This document shows positions 1 through 11,272 of a stretch of 64,000 bases of DNA, in pieces. Under the pieces are notes generated by a model, which was not told the DNA's origin, searched no databases, and saw nothing but the letters and a program-made list of their open reading frames with translations. Both the position numbers and the translations under genes were made by a program. The stretch comes from Castor canadensis (lineage: Eukaryota; Chordata; Mammalia; Rodentia; Castoridae), in contig NC_133403.1 in the NCBI RefSeq assembly GCF_047511655.1, forward strand, positions 13,947,014 to 14,011,013, given 5' to 3'. Each line of letters opens with the position of its first letter. Within the stretch, counting starts at the first letter, position 1.

Positions 1-1180
1 GGCCACGGGCAGGTGGCCCAGGACCCTGTAGTGGTGATGGAGGGAAACCCCCCGCTGCATGAGGTCAGGAGAGTCAGTCTGGGTCCAGATTGTTCAGTTC
101 ACAGGCTGAGGTGTATGGCTATGCTGCAAGTCTCTGAGATTTCTTATTTGCTCAAAGGTGGGTTTTTTTTGTTTTTTGTTTTTTGTTTGTTTTTTTTTTT
201 TGTTTTTTTGCCTTTTTTGCAATCCTGGAGGAGCCCTTGCTGTGGCTCAGTCTGGTGGGAGTGGGCAGTGGAAGAGCCCGGCCTACCACCACCCACTTGC
301 CCCAAGTCTGAGAAATAAATACATTCATCACTGCACAAACATATTGATACAAAAACAACACTGTTGAGAGTGTTTGCACCGTCTGTGTTGGTAAGGACCA
401 GGCCCAGTCAGTCCCTTCCACTGGCTGGGGGAAGTGATCTGCTGGAGTCAACTGAGCTGTGCAAAAGTCCCTGCTTTTTGGCTTGAGTGAGACCCTCACA
501 TCAACCCACCCCCAAGGGTCACGGGCAGAGCAGCAGGGAACGCTCGCCTCCACCCCGGGGTCCAAGCCCAGACTCAGGTCCTGTGGCCAGAGCTGACAGC
601 CACCCCATGTTGTGCCAGATGGCCAGAACCACTAAGATCCAGCCAGGAGGCCTGGGGGGCTAGTCAGCACAGGCCCAAGCTCTTTGGTGCCAGCTGGGCT
701 TGGAGAGGCCCCAGGAATGGGGATGAGGGCCCTGGTGACTCCAGGGAGGCTTTCCACCTGTTCCTCGGCTCCCAGGGCTGCTTCTGCCCGTGAGTCACTC
801 CAGGGCCAACTCAGGACCCTCAGCAGAAGGTGAGGATTCCCTGGGACTGGCCTTACAGCTGCTGAGGTCTGAAACTGTAAAGATTTATGTAAACAATGAG
901 ATAAATATATTAGTATCTTTTTCTGAGCCCATTGAGGTTCCATACTCATTCAAAATGTGCTTTGGTTTAAAAAATAGGTTTTGTGAATTTGGGTATGAGC
1001 TTTTTTTTTTTTTTTTTTCTTTTTTTTTTTTTTTGTTTGTTTTGTTTGTCATCTTTCCTATGTGACATCTGCTATTTTCTGTTTCCTGTTTCTCCGAAAC
1101 ATTCAGGAATTAAATGACTAAAGCAGAGAACTGTAAGCCGCCTTTGCCTCCTACGGCCTAATTTCCTTGTGAGACTTTTA

Positions 1181-1222
<42 letters not shown>

Positions 1223-1275
1223 GCACACACCAACATGGAATCAAAAGAAAAGGAAAACAAAGCCAAGTGTTGTGT
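1..1275. other. Sequence downstream of HIC2, no gene seen
   Basis: No reading frame here resembles a known protein and I see no SINE. The stretch holds a T-rich tract (about 163-210), a second T-run (about 1001-1035) and a CA dinucleotide array. A plus-strand AATAAA occurs near 313-318 but nothing upstream in the window supports a plus-strand gene ending there. If the HIC2 polyadenylation site near 1300 is used, this is intergenic; if HIC2 uses a more distal site, part of it is 3' UTR. Confidence 0.5.
1185..1216. repeat. (CA)n microsatellite
   Basis: About 16 uninterrupted CA units, just beyond the inferred HIC2 3' end. Confidence 0.95.
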
Positions 1276-1279
1276 CCAC

Positions 1280-3642
1280 CCCACCCCATCCCACCCACCT
1301 TTATTTTAAATAGGAAACTAGTGTTTTGCTTTCTCATTAAAATACAAAAAAGGCTTGATACAATACTAAGGTGGGTACAATACTATGTCGCACAGACGCC
1401 ATTGAGTGGGGGGCTTTGCTCCCAGTCCCTGAAGTTCTGTAGAGGAGTCACCTACTTTCCAGTCACCTCACAGATATGGCTGCCCATGGCCTGGGAGGCC
1501 ACATAGGCCACCGGGCACACGCACAATCCCCGTGCGGTGCCGCAGTACAGACTTTGTGTCGTGTGGCTTAAGTGCTGATGAGGTGGGTGTGGGTTAGAGA
1601 GCAGGCAGCTGGCACAGTCCTGCCCTCTCTCCCTGTGTGGAGTGGAGCCCAGGGGTTTCCTCAGCATAATTTGCTGGAAGTGAGACCTGGGTCCAGATTT
1701 CCAAATCTTACCCAACAGAAAGAATTGGGGAAAACCAGCTCAGGACTGGGGCACTACAGGAGGGGCTCAGCCAGGAGCCCTCGTGTGACCTCACTCCCTT
1801 AATCCCAGAACACACCATTCACCACTCGGGTCCCTGAATTTGGGCTGTTTTAGGTTGGAGGGTCTCTAGAGGTGTGGAGCTAGAAGATAACTAGAATTTT
1901 TGGTCTGAACTTAAAACTGAAAGGAAAAAGATTAAAAAATGAAGAAAAAACCAAAAGCATGAAGCAAAATGAAGACAAAGCCTGCTGGCCCAGTCCTGTG
2001 GCTCAACTGGTCAAGGACATTGGGGATCAAGCATGGCAACCTTTTGTCTGGCCTTGAGCCCAGCTGGAGCCACTCAAATATCTGAGGGTTGTTGAGAAGG
2101 TCAGGTACCAGGAAATGTGTTGGACCCCAGACAGGGCCAGGACTGCTCAGCAGTGCAATCCCATTCCCTGTTGCTGTGGTCACCTCCTGTTCACAATGCA
2201 AGGCCAAGAGGGGCTGCAGCTTTCCCAGCTCCAGGTGAGGGGACAGGATTGGAGAGGGGGGGCTCACTTCCACCTTATCCTGGTCCTGGCAGGAGCTTCA
2301 TAGAACTGTTCCCTCCTCATGGCTCCTGTTAACTCAGGTGCTCAGCACCTGCCCCAACTTATGCCCAGAAGGGCTGCTGGGACTGGCCGGAGCAACTGGC
2401 TCAGCCTCAACTACCAGTCACCAAAGTACTGTACTGTCGTCGTGAATTCAAGAGGTAGCAAAAAGTCAGAAGTCTCTCTACCTTGTTCAGCGAGGAAGGA
2501 AAGCGAAACATCTGTCCATACATGCAGCACACACCACACTCACTCACACACACAGAAATGAAAATCGAGTACCAACGGCTCTGGCAGCAAGTCCAGCCTA
2601 TCCCCACCCCCCCAAATCCCAGACTTTCCAGTTCCAAAAGTCCCATAAACATTACATGGGGGTTTCTCAATAAAAAAACAAGTACCTTTAGACAAAGGAT
2701 ATTCCTCAGAAACTATAGGAAAAGCATGTTCTCCTGAGGCAGCCCAAGTAGGGCTGAGGACCAGGGAAGCCTTTGGGCAAGAAGGGCTTCTGGGGTCTGG
2801 AGAGGTGGGCTCACCAATGTGCCCCACATGCCAGGGATGGGGGTACAACACAGAGGGGCAGTAACCCCGGTTACATTCAGTCTGCAGACCCAGGCTCAGC
2901 CCCAAAGGGGCAGGCGGAAAATAAACAATTGTTTTGGTTTAAAAAACAGAATTCAAAATTAAAAAAAAAAAAAAAAAAAAAGGAACAGATCAGTAGGAAT
3001 AACAGCAACACAGGCCCAGAGGGCTCTTTAGTTGTAGAGAGGTAGGCGGTGGGGTCACCCTGACTGTCCCAGCGCCAGAGAGCAGTGCTACCCTGGCTTA
3101 AGAGGGGAAGGAGCTGCCCCCCAGCACCTGCTCCACAGAGCCAGGGTTGCATGCACCCACACACAGACACAAGCACACGTGTACACACACAGACACGGTC
3201 CCTGCCAGTGAGGGCCTGCTCCAGACATCATCCCTGGCCACAGGCAGCCCTGCGCCTTACCAGCATAGAGGGGGGGGGGCCCCCTTCCCCTTCTCTAGCC
3301 CAGCCTGCAGGAAAGGGACCAGGTCCCAGCAAGACCCATGTGTCCCACTTCCCACTGGCTCCACAGCAGCCCCTGAAGAGAGCTGGGGAGCTGCGTGGGA
3401 CAGGGAGGTAGAATGGTCACCAGCACCACATAGGGCTGAGCCCATCGGCTTTTCCCCTCCTGGCTTCCCCTGGTACAGACTGATGATTAAAGCTCTGGGG
3501 TATGAGGAGGCTGAGCTGGAGGGGCTGCCAGGAGCCTCCTGCTGGACCTTGGGGCTCAGCCCCTCCCACCATACCTCCTCATCGCTCCTTCCGTGGGTTC
3601 CCAGGTGACAAGTCTGCAGAGGGTGCCCCGGGTCTTTGGCTT
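1280..3642 (-). other. HIC2: HIC2 3' untranslated region
   Basis: SINE-free stretch of about 2.4 kb between the HIC2 stop codon and the candidate AATAAA. It contains an A-run (about 2960-2980) and short CA-rich patches (about 2525-2552 and 3148-3196). Lack of retroposons, in a window otherwise full of them, fits exonic sequence. The 3' boundary is inferred from the polyadenylation signal only. Confidence 0.6.
1300..1305 (-). terminator. HIC2: Candidate HIC2 polyadenylation signal (AATAAA)
   Basis: The plus strand reads TTTATT, giving AATAAA on the gene strand. It is the only canonical hexamer I find on the minus strand between the HIC2 stop codon and the window start. It is followed, in gene direction, by a G/T-rich stretch (about 1299-1270), as expected for a downstream element. 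Cleavage is inferred near 1275-1288. Confidence 0.6.
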
Positions 3643-5445
3643 CTAGGAGGGGGAGGTGTGCATGCGCAGGTGGCTGATGAGGTTGCGCTGCTGGGTGAAC
3701 TTGCCCCCGCAGAGCTGGCACTCATAGGGCTTCTCGCCTGAGTGCACACGCATGTGCTCAGTGAGGCGATACTGGCGGGTAAAGCGCATCCCACACTCAT
3801 CACAGGCAAAGGGCTTCAGGCCCAGGTGGCTCCGCATGTGGCGTGTCATAGTGCCACGCTGGGTGAACATCTTGCCACAGATGTTGCAGGGGAAGGGCCT
3901 CGTCAGCCAGTGCGTCTTCTCGTGCTGCCGAAGAGTGGCCGGGTCCTTATAGGTTTTCTCACAGACCGAGCACTTGAAGGGCCGGGGCTCAGCTGCATAG
4001 GCTGAACTGGGTGCTGACAGGTCCTCTGCCTCCTCCTCAGCGCCTCCGCTGCCCGTCTCATAGGCCCCCTCCTCCTTGATGAACAGCTCCTCCTCTGTGT
4101 GCGTCTCCACATGAGCGTTGAGCTGCTCAGAGCTGGGGAAACCCTTGGCGCAAGGAATGCAGACATACAGGTTGTCCCCATATGACACCGTCTCATAGCC
4201 CTCCTGCCGATACATGTAGTGGGCACCAGCATGGCCACTGCCCCCCTCACTACCACTCTGCCCACTGTCCTCGCTCCCATCCTTGCCATTCTCTTCCTCT
4301 TCCTTGCATGGGTATGGGGGCTCCCCATAGGCCACATTGGGGCCACCCCCACCAACACCAGTGGCCAGAATGCCATTAGGGACCCTGTCCCCAAGCCCCT
4401 CAACCTCCTCTCCCGGGCAAGCGCCCTTGGGCCCTGTTTCTCTCCGCTCAAAGGGGGACCCAGAAACAGGCTCCTTCTTGCTCCATTCCTTCTTGCGGGC
4501 TGAATGCCGGAGACTCTTCCGAGGTTGCCCACCTGGACCCTCAAGCAGGCTCAGGGGGTTGTCCTCAGCCCCCTCCAGATCCATGGGCTCATCAGGAGTG
4601 CCCCCCAGCTCGGTGTAAGAGGCACTGTTGGCAACGGGTGGGACAGAGGCTGACGGGGGTGAGCTGTGTTGGCTGTCGCTCAGCTGGGCTGGGTCATCAG
4701 GGGTGAGGTGGGGGCCAGAGGTTGTGGGGGGCAGGGGTGGGCTCTTCTTGGACAGGTCCAGGCCCAACTCCTGTTCACAGCCCCCACTGCTCCCATTGGT
4801 GCTACTGCCACAGCCTCCCAAGCCCACCTCCCCACTGGCTGGGCAGACTGCCCGGCTCAGGCTGTGCGTGCTCTCCTGGGTAGAGCTGCCCAGAAAAAGC
4901 TCATCATCTGAGCCTTTGGGCTGGGTGAGCTCCTGGGAGGTATGGTGCGTCTTGCGCCCATCCACGAGCCCTGGGTACCGAGCCTGGATGACAGAGGCTG
5001 TGGAAAGCCGCTGGCTGCGTGGAGGCCGCCCCATGCCAGCAGCCCCCACTCGCCCAGGGCCAAAGGACTTTCCGGCTCGCTTGAGTTTGCGACGGCAGAG
5101 GGCTGCCAACTCGGGCAACTGGAGGTAGCTGGCGGCAGTGAGGAGAGTGCTGAAGTTGGGCTCAGCTGGCTGGTCGCTGGGCAACAGTTTGCCTGTGTAG
5201 ATGAAATCCAGGATCTGCTGGAACACTGTGGAGCTGACCATGTCCGTGTCCAGGCTGATGAGGTTGTCATGCAGAACCAAGGACTTGAAGTAAATGCTGC
5301 TGGCAGCCAGAACATTCTTGTGGGCCCGGAAGACAGAGTTCTCCACCATGATGATGACATCACACAGGAATCCCTTGGTCCTCTGCTGGTTCAGCTGCAG
5401 CAGAAGCTGCTTCGAGTGGCTAGGCAGTTCCATGTCGGGCCCCAT
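3643..5445 (-). CDS. HIC2: HIC2, BTB/POZ zinc-finger transcriptional repressor (coding exon)
   Basis: Encodes a 600-residue nuclear DNA-binding repressor of the HIC family (hypermethylated in cancer 2; ZBTB class). What is visible: an N-terminal BTB/POZ domain (about residues 25-135, with the LCDVII and FRAHKNVLAASS signatures) for dimerisation and corepressor contact; a low-complexity Ser/Gly/acidic middle; the HIC-family GLDLSKK motif at 228-234, known in HIC1 as the CtBP-binding site; and five C2H2 zinc fingers (427-449, then a tight array at 490-512, 518-540, 546-568 and 574-596) ending in HTSPS. A FIKEE sequence just after finger 1 fits a SUMO-type psi-K-x-E site. The ATG at 5445 has a good context (G at -3, G at +4); a second ATG at 5433 gives MELPSHSK. 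The frame stays open upstream to about 5595, but a splice acceptor (tttttgcccatag) ends at 5474, so codons above 5473 are intronic. When exon 2 is joined to exon 1 (31767) an 11-residue N-terminal extension in frame becomes possible. No break or missing finger residue is seen. The gene identity is recalled from the family and very secure. Confidence 0.97.
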   Translation of the reverse strand: MGPDMELPSHSKQLLLQLNQQRTKGFLCDVIIMVENSVFRAHKNVLAASSIYFKSLVLHDNLISLDTDMVSSTVFQQILDFIYTGKLLPSDQPAEPNFSTLLTAASYLQLPELAALCRRKLKRAGKSFGPGRVGAAGMGRPPRSQRLSTASVIQARYPGLVDGRKTHHTSQELTQPKGSDDELFLGSSTQESTHSLSRAVCPASGEVGLGGCGSSTNGSSGGCEQELGLDLSKKSPPLPPTTSGPHLTPDDPAQLSDSQHSSPPSASVPPVANSASYTELGGTPDEPMDLEGAEDNPLSLLEGPGGQPRKSLRHSARKKEWSKKEPVSGSPFERRETGPKGACPGEEVEGLGDRVPNGILATGVGGGGPNVAYGEPPYPCKEEEENGKDGSEDSGQSGSEGGSGHAGAHYMYRQEGYETVSYGDNLYVCIPCAKGFPSSEQLNAHVETHTEEELFIKEEGAYETGSGGAEEEAEDLSAPSSAYAAEPRPFKCSVCEKTYKDPATLRQHEKTHWLTRPFPCNICGKMFTQRGTMTRHMRSHLGLKPFACDECGMRFTRQYRLTEHMRVHSGEKPYECQLCGGKFTQQRNLISHLRMHTSPS

Positions 5446-5473
5446 GTCCCTGCGCCCTGCCCACGGGCACCAC
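5446..5473 (-). other. HIC2: HIC2 exon 2 start: splice acceptor and 5' part of the exon
   Basis: On the gene strand, a pyrimidine-rich stretch and AG (5475-5474) are followed by GTGGTGCCC at 5473. Joined to exon 1, these bases read R-W-C-P-W-A-G-R-R-D in frame with the ATG at 5445. This closely resembles the RWCAWAGRGD stretch I recall in the human protein, which supports both the splice site and the reading frame. Confidence 0.85.
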
Positions 5474-5609
5474 CTATGGGCAAAAACAGGCCCAGTTAAC
5501 TTGTACAAGGGCCCAGAGGTCAGAGTGGGACTCTCAGGGGCACACAAAGGGGCCTCTAGACTGAACTGGCAGCTGGAATCCACACTTGGTCCCACCCCCT
5601 TGGCATAAG

Positions 5610-5790
5610 TTCACTGTGTACAGGCACCTTCTAATCATTATCTCAGTGAGGCCTCAACTTGTCTAAGAAAGAAAAGAGCTCACCCAACCTACCTACTCTG
5701 TAATGTTGAGAAAATGGAGGTTGAGCATGATGAAGGAGCTAAGCAGCAGTTGGAATTTGACTTCATGGCCAAGGCTACTGTCTCCACACT
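5610..5790 (+). mobile_element. MIR remnant
   Basis: The order of phrases (GAAAATGGAGGTTGAG, then AGCTAAGCAGCAG, then GGAATTTGACTTCATGG) follows the MIR core order, diverged. An open frame of 71 codons at 5714-5929 lies partly on it and is not thought to be a gene. Confidence 0.6.
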
Positions 5791-6039
5791 AAAGGAAGTT
5801 GATCACAGGCCCACAAGGATAAACAGGGAACCCAAAAATGACCAGCAGATGGCTATGGAATTCAGGGAGCAGATAGATGTCTTCCTAGGAGAGCAGAAAC
5901 CCTTGAGTAAGCTGACCAATCCTATGTGAGTATGCAGACCCACGGGGCTGAACTTCTCAGCTTTCCAGACAAGTGACAAATCCAGACTTTTGTGTGTAAA
6001 ACGCCCTATGCTGAAAGGTTCTTTTTAAAAATACTGTAT

Positions 6040-6510
6040 GAAGTTGGGTGTCAGTGGCTCATGCCTATAATCCTAGCTACTTAGAAGGCTGACATCCTAA
6101 GACTGAGATTTGAGGCCAGCCTGGGCAAAAAAGTTCACAAGATTCCATCTCAACCAATAATTAGACACAGTGGCATGCACCTGTCATCCCAAACTACTTG
6201 GGAGGCTGTTTGGGGCTGACTAAGGTTCTAAGCCAGCCTGGGTAGAAAGTTTAGGAGATGCCATCTCAAGTTAAAAAAAAAAAAAGAGAGAGAGAGCGTG
6301 TTGGTTCGCGCCCGTTATCTTAGCTACAGTGGAAAGTCTTAGATAGGAGGGTTAAAGTCCAGGCCAGTCTGGGCAAAAAAGCAAACCCCTATCTCACAAA
6401 AAAAAAAAAAATCAGAGCAAAAAAAGGTTAAGAGGAGTGGCTGAAGCTGTAGAGTGCCTGTCTAGCAAGTGCAAAGCCTCACTGAGTTCTAACCTCAGCA
6501 CTACCAAAAA
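6040..6510 (+). mobile_element. Multi-head SINE: three B1-like heads plus one ID-like tail
   Basis: Three successive B1-like units (each with a CCTATAATCC- or CACCTGTCATCCC-like block and a GCCAG/CCTGGG block) start near 6043, 6168 and 6295. They are separated by A-rich linkers and followed by an ID-like tail (about 6430-6505) ending in AGCACTACCAAAAA. This is either an unusual multimer or serial insertion. Confidence 0.7.
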
Positions 6511-9500
6511 GGAAAAAGACCAAAAAAACAAAATTGTGTGGGCCAAATCAAACTCATCTGCTGACCTCTGATTTGCAACCTCTGCGCTACACTGAGATGC
6601 TGTATTAAAACCTCCAGGCAGCCCAGTCCTTCTGATTTGCCAAGAGTCCCAATCCAGCCCCAGCCCCAGCTCCCAGACACTATGGCCATTCCCATGGCTG
6701 CTGATCCTTACGGTCTATCTCCAAGGTCTCATCTGGTGAAGACTGGGCACTACCCTAGCCCTTGGACACAACAGACCCTGTGCCATTTGGGCCTGGGAAA
6801 GGTGGCCAGCTGGCCCCTGGCAGACAGGCTGGCACAGATGCTAACTGAGGTAAGTAAGAAACACACAAGATGCCTCTGGTCTCGCCACTAGCCCACTGCC
6901 ACAGCAGTTTGCGAATGGGATCTAGCCATGCTCTCCACCTGTCCTGAGCAGCTCCTAAGCCAAGAAGGGTACCCCACAGGGAGGGGAGCAAGTGTACGAA
7001 GTGTACAATGGGCCCCAGAAGAACAGAAATGCGAATGCCCTGGGAAGCCAGGGCAAAGGCCAAGACTGCGGCCAGGATTGCCCAAAACATTGCTCAAGGC
7101 TGACCTCAGCAACAACCAAACTCCCAACTGAGAGGAATAGCTTTGCCAGCCCTGTCCTCTCATCCCAAACAGCAGAGGAGGGTATGGGGGCCAAGGCTGG
7201 AAAGGGCATGTTGGTGCCCAGGTGGCTGCCTGAGCCCAGCCAGGTCCCCATAGGCTTCCACAGAACAGGAGGCCATGGAGATGGTCACTTTCTCCACTGC
7301 TGCTGGCAATGGGGTTGTCAAAGGTCTGCAGCGTGAGGCTGTGGTTCTAGCCTCCTTCAGGCTCCTACAACAGCTCCCACAGGCAGCTCTATGCCTCACC
7401 ATTCAGGGTCGAATCTCTGTAAGTAGTTCAAATGCACTGAATTTCACCACCACTGAGGACCTCCTGCCCCTCCCAGGACACCCAGACGTCTTCCACGATA
7501 CAAATGTTCCCTCCTATGACACAAATGTCCTCCCCAGTCCCATACCTGCCTTTATTTGGAGACAGGGAAAACCTAACAATCACATGTACATCAAAATTTC
7601 AGAGCTCATTGTAAATGTATGTGGGTATGACACAGCCCGAAAGCTATCACTCAGAGCCTCACAGTAAGCACCTGCCAGAGGGTACTACCTACTCCTTGTC
7701 CTGCCCCAGCTGAAACAACTCAGAAGGGTGCTCAGAGCCTGGGGACTTTGGAAATCAATCCTCTTCCATTCCCTGGCCCTCCAACCAGCTACGCAGAGAC
7801 AAAGAGCCTAAGGCATGCCTTTCACACTGGGCCACAGATACCAGCTCCAGGACAACACCAGTGCCAGCTCTGCCTGCACCCAGGATGCCCGTTACCCTAA
7901 GCCTGGCAAAAGAACAAACAAAGGGCAGAAGAATTCATGTGCCCACAGCAGCCCCTTGTCCTGCCAGAACAGCAAGCTCTAGTCTCCCTACATGCTGTGC
8001 AAACACAAAAGACTACAGGCCAGGCAGAGGCTGAGCCTGCAGGGCTGTGTATGATCTACCCAGAAAGCCCAAGGAAAAAAGCAGGGGGAGATCCTCCCTC
8101 ACCCAGGCTTCCCCACTGGCTTACCGGAGCGCCAGGGGCCCAGAAACCATGTGAGCAGCAGCCAGCGGGGATGGCCTCCTTGAGCACGTGTACTTCCTGG
8201 GAGCGCATCAATGCTTGGTCACCTGGGGAGAAGACAGACTACTAAGACAGGTAACAGCAAGGAAGGCAAGAGAAGGACCACGAGGGAGAGGCAACTAGTG
8301 GCCCTGGATTTTACTCCCCAAGAGGTCTGAGGGAGATCTCTGGCTGGGAAACGTGGAGAAAGCCAAGCAAGAGATCGGCCACAGCGCCCTGTAGTTTCAC
8401 GCAATTCATGGAAGACTGAGGAGCCCATCAGCAGGTCTGAAAAGCTGTGTTGGCACTACCAAACCCCCAACACATACACGAGATTTAGGATACTGAGGGG
8501 CCACCTAAGCCTGGGGAGGCTGGTGGCAGGCACACAATTCCAGGCAGGCAGGGTGAGGTGGCAGGAGGCCTGGGCAAAGCCCTTCCCAGGCTGGCCACAT
8601 TTACATAACAAAAGGTCAAAATTGGAGCCACTTGTGCAAGGGCTATTTATAAGAACCAGTCTCAACCGCTTCTGGTTCCCCTGCCCCCTCCCTCCCCAGA
8701 GAGCACAGCCCCTCCTGCCCAGCTGGACCACATGGCCTCCTCTTCCAGGCCTGAGGGCTCGCCCCAGCAGCAGGCTAGGCCTTTTAATACTAACCCACCA
8801 AAGCCACTGGCAGCTGCTGCTGGATGAGGGTGGCTCTCTTCCCCCAGAGTTTTAGATCCTGCAGGAGGGGGATCCTGAGGTTCTGGGTCCCTGCACCCCA
8901 CACAGACCAGCCTGGTCTCTCTTGGAATGGAGCCAGAACTGGGGGAAGGGACCTGCAGCAGCCTGGGCCTTCCCCCACCCCACCCCTAGGGCCAGGGAGG
9001 CTCAGCAGGTCCCTCAGGAATGTGACCAGACCCGGGGTGCTGGCCTAAGACTGGGAGGCCAGGCTTCAGGCTGCCAGCTGTCTCTCTAGTACCTCGGTGC
9101 AACTCCCCTCTCCATGAGGGGAGAGCTGAAGGGAGGGGACACACACTCCTCCCAGAATCCCACCAAGGGTCCAGAGAGCAGCAGAATCAGCTCTAGAAGT
9201 ACAAAAACCGAGTGCTCTAAATTTAGTAAGACCTGACCCTGGCTGGGCCCATCGCCCACGAGGACAAGGGGACAGAGCAAAGCCAAACCTTGGAGGGGAG
9301 CAGAGGCTACCAAAAGTGGCAAGATGGGCTCCAAGGACCACAGAAGGGGCAAAAGGAAGTTATGGCACATATTTGAGCCAGTCAGATATCCACCACATAG
9401 CCTGGACCAAACCACCTGCTTCTTGTTTGGTTCCTCTAACCACTTGTGATCAACCAGAGCTCTGCAACATTCTCTCAGTGACCCCTGCATCAGCACCTGC

Positions 9501-10376
9501 CAGATCCTGCAACTAGGAGCTACTGCCCTTGATTGAGGTCAGGCCAGCTAGACACACTGTGCAGAGAGTGAATGGCAGAACAGGACCCGAGGTCACCTAA
9601 ATGCTGGGAGATAAGAATGCCCTGTGACCACTGACCAGCTCTGCCAGGAACTTGCCATCCTATGTTAGGCTGAGTGGCTGACCAAGGTCTTCCAGCCAGG
9701 GAGGGGCAGGACTGGCTTCCCTGTGCCCTCTACTGGGGCACCCTCCACAGAAAGATGCAGTAGAACACCTTACTGAGAGCTCACAGCAAGTAGGACACAG
9801 TGCCCTGCCTGCTGACCCCACTCAGGCCGGCCTATGAGCAACAATGTGACTTCATCCCGTGAAAAGGGACCACACACCACCCTGCTGTACCCTGCAGTTT
9901 ACAAAGCATCTCTTTTCTTCCCAACCCAAACGATGATGGCCAACCACCTCTATCCTACCCTCTTTCTGGCCAAGTATGCCCTGGGCAGCACTTGCCCTGG
10001 AGAGGCCACAGTCTGGGGGACTGCCAAGGACCTGGAAACATGGCTTATAGATATCAGCCCAGGAAAAGTTGGGTGGAAGGGCTGGACACCAGCCCTGACA
10101 GAAGCCACCCACAGGTGGTAGGCATATACACACAGGCTGACACCCAGCAGACCCCATGGAAGGGCTGGCTCACCCAATCTGGTTAAGTCCTTCCTTGGGG
10201 CAAGGGGTAGGGTGGTACACATACAACTACTAAATGAAGTTATCTCTGGAGGGTGGGAGTAACAGAAAACTATCCATCTAATTAGTTGAAAACATTATAA
10301 ATTAGTGAGGGATTGATCCCTTTCTTCACTATGGAAGAAAAGAAAGAAATACTGTAAATAAAAAATGTTACTTAAT
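6511..10376. other. Unannotated intronic stretch without recent SINEs
   Basis: About 3.9 kb of moderately GC-rich unique sequence in HIC2 intron 1. Short open frames exist on both strands, but none has recognisable protein similarity, splice-bounded structure or repeats. I see nothing assignable. Confidence 0.5.
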
Positions 10377-10467
10377 CAGGGCTAGTGGAGTGGCTCAAGT
10401 GGTAGAGTGCCTGCCTGGCAAGTGTGAGGCCCTGAGTTCAAACCCCAGTACCACCAAAAAAAAAAAA
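10377..10467 (+). mobile_element. ID-like (tail-type) SINE monomer
   Basis: GGCTAGTGGAGTGGCTCAAG start, GGTAGAGTGCCTGCC A-box region, GAGTTCAAACCCCAGTACC B-box region and an A-rich tail. This is the same unit that forms the right half of the dimeric SINEs. Confidence 0.9.
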
Positions 10468-10721
10468 CACAAAACACCCACTGAAAAATGCATTTAGGGG
10501 GTAGTGGCCCAAATAATGTATACACCTGTAAGTAAATGTAAAAACGATAAAAAAAAAAAATAAAGTAGTAATTGACATTTTAAAAAAAAGGGCATTTAAC
10601 CCACTTAACCTATAGAACATCACAACCTAGCAATACACCACACTGTAGAACATCAGTGGTTTTCCCTTGTGGTCTTTGGGTTGACCAGGAGCCACCCCAG
10701 TATCACATAAAAGGAATGTAC

Positions 10722-10922
10722 TCAGCAGGGCACCGGTGGTTCATACCTGTGATCCTAGCTACTCAGGAGGCAGGGATCAGGAGGATCTCAGTTCAAAGCC
10801 AGCCCAGGCAAATAGTTCCACAAGACCCCCTATCTCAAAAAACCCTTCACAAAAAATAGGGCCAGTGGAGTGGCTAAAGGTGAAGACCCTGAGTTCAAGC
10901 CCCAGTACCGCAAAAAAAAAAA
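10722..10922 (+). mobile_element. Dimeric SINE (B1-like head + ID-like tail)
   Basis: The head has the ATCCTAGCTACTCAGGAGGC block and the AAATAGTT linker. A short A-rich joint leads to GGGCCAGTGGAGTGGC and a shortened ID-like tail ending in CCCCAGTACCGC plus poly(A). Confidence 0.9.
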
Positions 10923-10959
10923 GGATATGCACTCAATCACTAGCCTGGGGATCAAAATT

Positions 10960-11080
10960 CAAAATTCAAACTTGAAAATTTCTACTAAATGCTTATCACA
11001 TCATAAAGTTGAAAAAGTGTAACTCAAACCATAATAAGCAACATTTTAAATGAGCATGTATTACTTTTAAAATGAAAAGG
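10960..11080 (+). mobile_element. Old L1 (L1M-type) 3' end fragment
   Basis: ATGAGCATGTATTACTTTTA, followed by an A-rich end, matches the remembered tail of old mammalian L1M elements. Subfamily is uncertain. Confidence 0.5.
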
Positions 11081-11184
11081 GAAAAAAAAAGGCAGAAAGA
11101 AAGGACAAACATGCATGAATCTGAAGTGAAAGATTTACATGAGAGGAGAGGCCATTGACATCAAGTTCTACAACAGGCAAGATG

Positions 11185-11272
11185 GCGAAATGAGATGGAG
11201 TTACTCATTTGGTAGAGCGCCTGCCTAACAAATGTGAGGCCCTGAGTTCAAACCACAGTACAACAACAACAA
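11185..11272 (+). mobile_element. ID-like SINE monomer
   Basis: GGTAGAGCGCCTGCCTAACA and GAGTTCAAACCACAGTACAAC mark a diverged tail-type unit with an (AAC)n end. Confidence 0.8.

Noticed and set aside
4628-5499. Long plus-strand frames (166 and 185 codons) opposite HIC2
   Set aside because: They are antisense shadows of the GC-rich HIC2 coding exon.
5446-5595. A 50-residue extension of the HIC2 frame upstream of the ATG at 5445
   Set aside because: It lacks an ATG (it begins at GTG) and crosses a clear splice acceptor at 5474; codons above 5473 are intronic.
5714-5929. 71-codon plus-strand frame beginning MEVEHDEG
   Set aside because: Its first part lies on a MIR remnant, there is no recognisable domain, and it sits in the HIC2 intron.
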